Source of the DNA: Thermoplasmatota archaeon
GTDB taxonomy: Archaea > Thermoplasmatota > Thermoplasmata > Thermoplasmatales > Thermoplasmataceae
Direction of reading: 5' to 3'
Assembly: GCA_023379355.1 (NCBI GenBank)
Contig: JAMCUD010000007.1
Coordinates: 1-14,068 of the forward strand
Length of the DNA: 14,068 bases
Part shown: positions 12,911 to 14,068 of the stretch, one piece after another
How the letters are laid out: each line of letters opens with the position of its first letter
Position numbering within the stretch: the stretch's first letter is position 1
Made by a program: the position numbers and the translations under genes
The notes under the pieces: generated by a model
The model's database searches: none
What the model was told of the DNA's origin: nothing
The model's input: only the letters and a program-made list of their open reading frames with translations

Positions 12911-12920
12911 GTATAAAATA
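12911..12920 (-). promoter_or_regulatory. Box A of the COG1395 operon
   Basis: On the minus strand this reads TATTTTATAC, about 26 nt upstream of the GTG at 12889. It fixes the start of the regulator gene. Confidence 0.55.
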
Positions 12921-13011
12921 TTTTGCGTTGCCAAGTGAAAAATGTAACACAATACAGAAAATGATAGAGATGGAACCGTGGTAAGCATTGAAACTCCGGC
13001 ACCATGACATG

Positions 13012-13064
13012 AAAGATCATCATCTACAGGTGCAGTACTTGGCCCTCTGGAACTGTTGATCTTT
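13012..13064. repeat. 8-bp inverted repeat in the divergent gap
   Basis: AAAGATCA (13012-13019) and TGATCTTT (13057-13064) are perfect inverted copies with a 37-nt spacer, between the HTH-regulator operon and the methyltransferase gene. The arms contain GATC. The spacing is long for a single hairpin, so significance is uncertain. Confidence 0.3.
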
Positions 13065-13094
13065 ATCCTTTTTTGTCGTTATATGAATGAAGGC

Positions 13095-13110
13095 CGAATA
13101 TTCGTATAAA
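13095..13110 (+). promoter_or_regulatory. CGAATATTCG palindrome abutting a TATAAA sequence
   Basis: A perfect 10-bp palindrome (13095-13104) is followed without a gap by TATAAA (13105-13110), so it lies where a BRE and upstream site would be. From this box the transcript would start near 13133, giving the methyltransferase gene a leader of about 35 nt. Confidence 0.4.
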
Positions 13111-13139
13111 TGAAGACAGGTATTGGAAGATTGTCAAAG

Positions 13140-13145
13140 TTTAAG
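13140..13145 (+). promoter_or_regulatory. Second box A-like element before the methyltransferase gene
   Basis: TTTAAG is centred about 26 nt upstream of the ATG at 13168 and would give a leaderless mRNA. It competes with the TATAAA at 13105. Confidence 0.35.
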
Positions 13146-13167
13146 ATCGTGATTTGGATCTGTTTTT

Positions 13168-13947
13168 ATGGAAAATTTAGAACCGGTATTTGATCAAATT
13201 GCCGAATTTTACGATAGAACTCGCAGATCACCCTTGAAAAATGAAATAGACGCAATTGTGAAGCAGCTTGACGGATCGAAAACTGTTCTTGAGATAGGGG
13301 TGGGGACAGGAAGGATATCCGCTCCACTGCAGGAGATCGGATTCGATGTAACGGGTATAGACATATCAGTGAGAATGCTTGAAAAGGCAAGAGAAAAAGG
13401 GATCGGACATCTGGTGATCGGGGATGCAAGAAAGCTTCCTTTCCTGGATTCAAGCTTTGACGCAGCATTGATTGTCCATGTATTTCACCTGATTGAGGAT
13501 AGCAGAAAAGTAATGCAGGAGGCAGGAAGAGTGACAAGAAAAATGGTAATGTCCATTATCCGGGAACACGAATCAGCAGATGGATACAGAATGGAATGGA
13601 GAAAAGAGATCAGTAGGATTTTTATAGAGACCTGTGAACGGATGGGTTACAGGGTGGATTCAGGGCATTTTGTGAACCACAGGCAGGAATCAGCCATATC
13701 TGAGATTTTTCCACCATCCCTGAAAATACTCATGGATCGGAATACACATACTGTCAACCCGGAAAACTTTGCTGAAAGGTTCAGATATTCCTCCAGGTAC
13801 ATTTCCCTTACAAAACGAATTCCTGAAAGGGACATGGAAAAGATTATTGATGCCGTAAGGAGAGAGATCTCATCAAGTGGGATTAAGCCGTACAAAACAG
13901 TTACAGCTGAATACCTGCTTGTCTGGAATCCCAGAGACCTTGTCTGA
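13168..13947 (+). CDS. Class I SAM-dependent methyltransferase
   Basis: A 259-residue protein with a UbiE/methyltransferase-11 type Rossmann core. Motif I is VLEIGVGTGRI (40-50), the acidic end of strand 2 is GIDIS with Asp65, motif II is GDARKLPF (85-92), and the following strand is FDAALIVHVFHLI (97-109). The N-terminal segment PVFDQIAEFYDRTRR is the usual start of these enzymes, which fixes the ATG at 13168; a TGA stands in frame just upstream. The C-terminal 110 residues, with HFVNHRQESAISEIFPPSL, form a substrate domain I cannot match. The substrate is unknown; small molecules (quinone-like or others) are typical for the family. No gene follows in the same direction within the window. 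Confidence 0.88.
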   Translation: MENLEPVFDQIAEFYDRTRRSPLKNEIDAIVKQLDGSKTVLEIGVGTGRISAPLQEIGFDVTGIDISVRMLEKAREKGIGHLVIGDARKLPFLDSSFDAALIVHVFHLIEDSRKVMQEAGRVTRKMVMSIIREHESADGYRMEWRKEISRIFIETCERMGYRVDSGHFVNHRQESAISEIFPPSLKILMDRNTHTVNPENFAERFRYSSRYISLTKRIPERDMEKIIDAVRREISSSGIKPYKTVTAEYLLVWNPRDLV

Positions 13948-13996
13948 ATTAAACTGAAATAAACTTTTGTGTTAAATTACAATGGATCACAATTGA

Positions 13997-14068
13997 TCAG
14001 ATGTACTCTTCCTGCTGAAGATTGCTCGACAACTTGCTTGGGCATATTTTTACCAGGCATTTCTCACA
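13997..14068 (-). CDS. Possible C-terminus of a Cys-rich protein entering from the right edge
   Basis: Read on the minus strand, the last 72 bases are open and encode 23 residues before a TGA: CEKCLVKICPSK and a hydrophilic tail ending EEYI. Cys at positions 1, 4 and 9 recall a metal-binding cluster, so this may be the end of a convergent gene. An overlapping minus-strand frame of 27 codons beginning MPGKNM is also open. The stretch is too short to decide. Confidence 0.3.
   Translation of the reverse strand, partial: CEKCLVKICPSKLSSNLQQEEYI

Noticed and set aside
12890..12988. N-terminal membrane helix of the COG1395 regulator
   Set aside because: The hydrophobic stretch is the translated promoter region; the box A lies within it and the family starts after it.
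13166..13537. 123-codon minus-strand frame inside the methyltransferase gene
   Set aside because: Antisense to the conserved SAM-binding motifs and without a promoter.
1..14068. CRISPR array, insertion sequence, tRNA or rRNA
   Set aside because: No regularly spaced repeats, transposase-like frames or cloverleaf/rRNA sequences were seen by eye on either strand.

Overview
The window looks like a piece of a thermoacidophilic euryarchaeal chromosome, most likely of the order Thermoplasmatales. The evidence is gene content plus promoter layout. It carries an archaeal NreA-type DNA repair protein, an archaeal COG1395-type HTH regulator, archaeal-looking type I 3-dehydroquinate dehydratase and FtsJ/RlmE proteins. 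Most first genes of a transcription unit start about 22-32 nt downstream of a TATA-like box A, which is the geometry of leaderless mRNAs. The order-level assignment is inference; no rRNA or other phylogenetic marker is present.

Layout, left to right. Minus strand, 1-1802: an operon of nreA and a SplB-like radical SAM protein that runs off the left edge. Plus strand, 1962-4266: three genes I cannot assign. One is a very acidic small protein. The other two are translationally coupled, and the second ends in a PIP-box-like (PCNA-binding) tail. Minus strand, 4263-5846: a DUF47/PhoU-like regulator followed immediately by a PiT-family phosphate permease. Minus strand, 5980-7144: an HxlR-type regulator and a YceI-family protein, with inverted repeats at their promoters. 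Plus, 7249-7893: a MarC-family membrane protein, convergent with aroD (minus, 7877-8584). A 377-base gap follows, holding inverted repeats and one possible 40-residue ORF. Plus, 8962-9770: a winged-helix protein and a small conserved-looking protein with the only strong Shine-Dalgarno sequence of the window. Minus, 9758-10273: thpR, divergent from the gcvH-rlmE pair (plus, 10322-11294). Minus, 11289-12889: a COG1395-type regulator and a coupled protein of uncertain family. Plus, 13168-13947: a class I SAM-dependent methyltransferase. A minus-strand Cys-rich tail may enter from the right edge.

The genes work in small units: DNA repair (NreA and its radical SAM partner), phosphate uptake (DUF47 and PiT), possible stress response (HxlR and YceI), shikimate pathway (AroD), RNA processing or modification (ThpR, RlmE) and one-carbon or lipoyl metabolism (GcvH). 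No mobile element, CRISPR array, tRNA or rRNA was seen. Packing is tight: all four convergent gene pairs overlap at their stop codons. One divergent pair appears to share a single TATA element.

The part least explained by known families is the 1962-4266 plus-strand block, in particular the coupled pair at 2564-4266 with its PIP-like tail. Next are the TATA-centred inverted repeat at 1863-1895 and the 216-residue protein with faint TraB-like features at 11289-11939.
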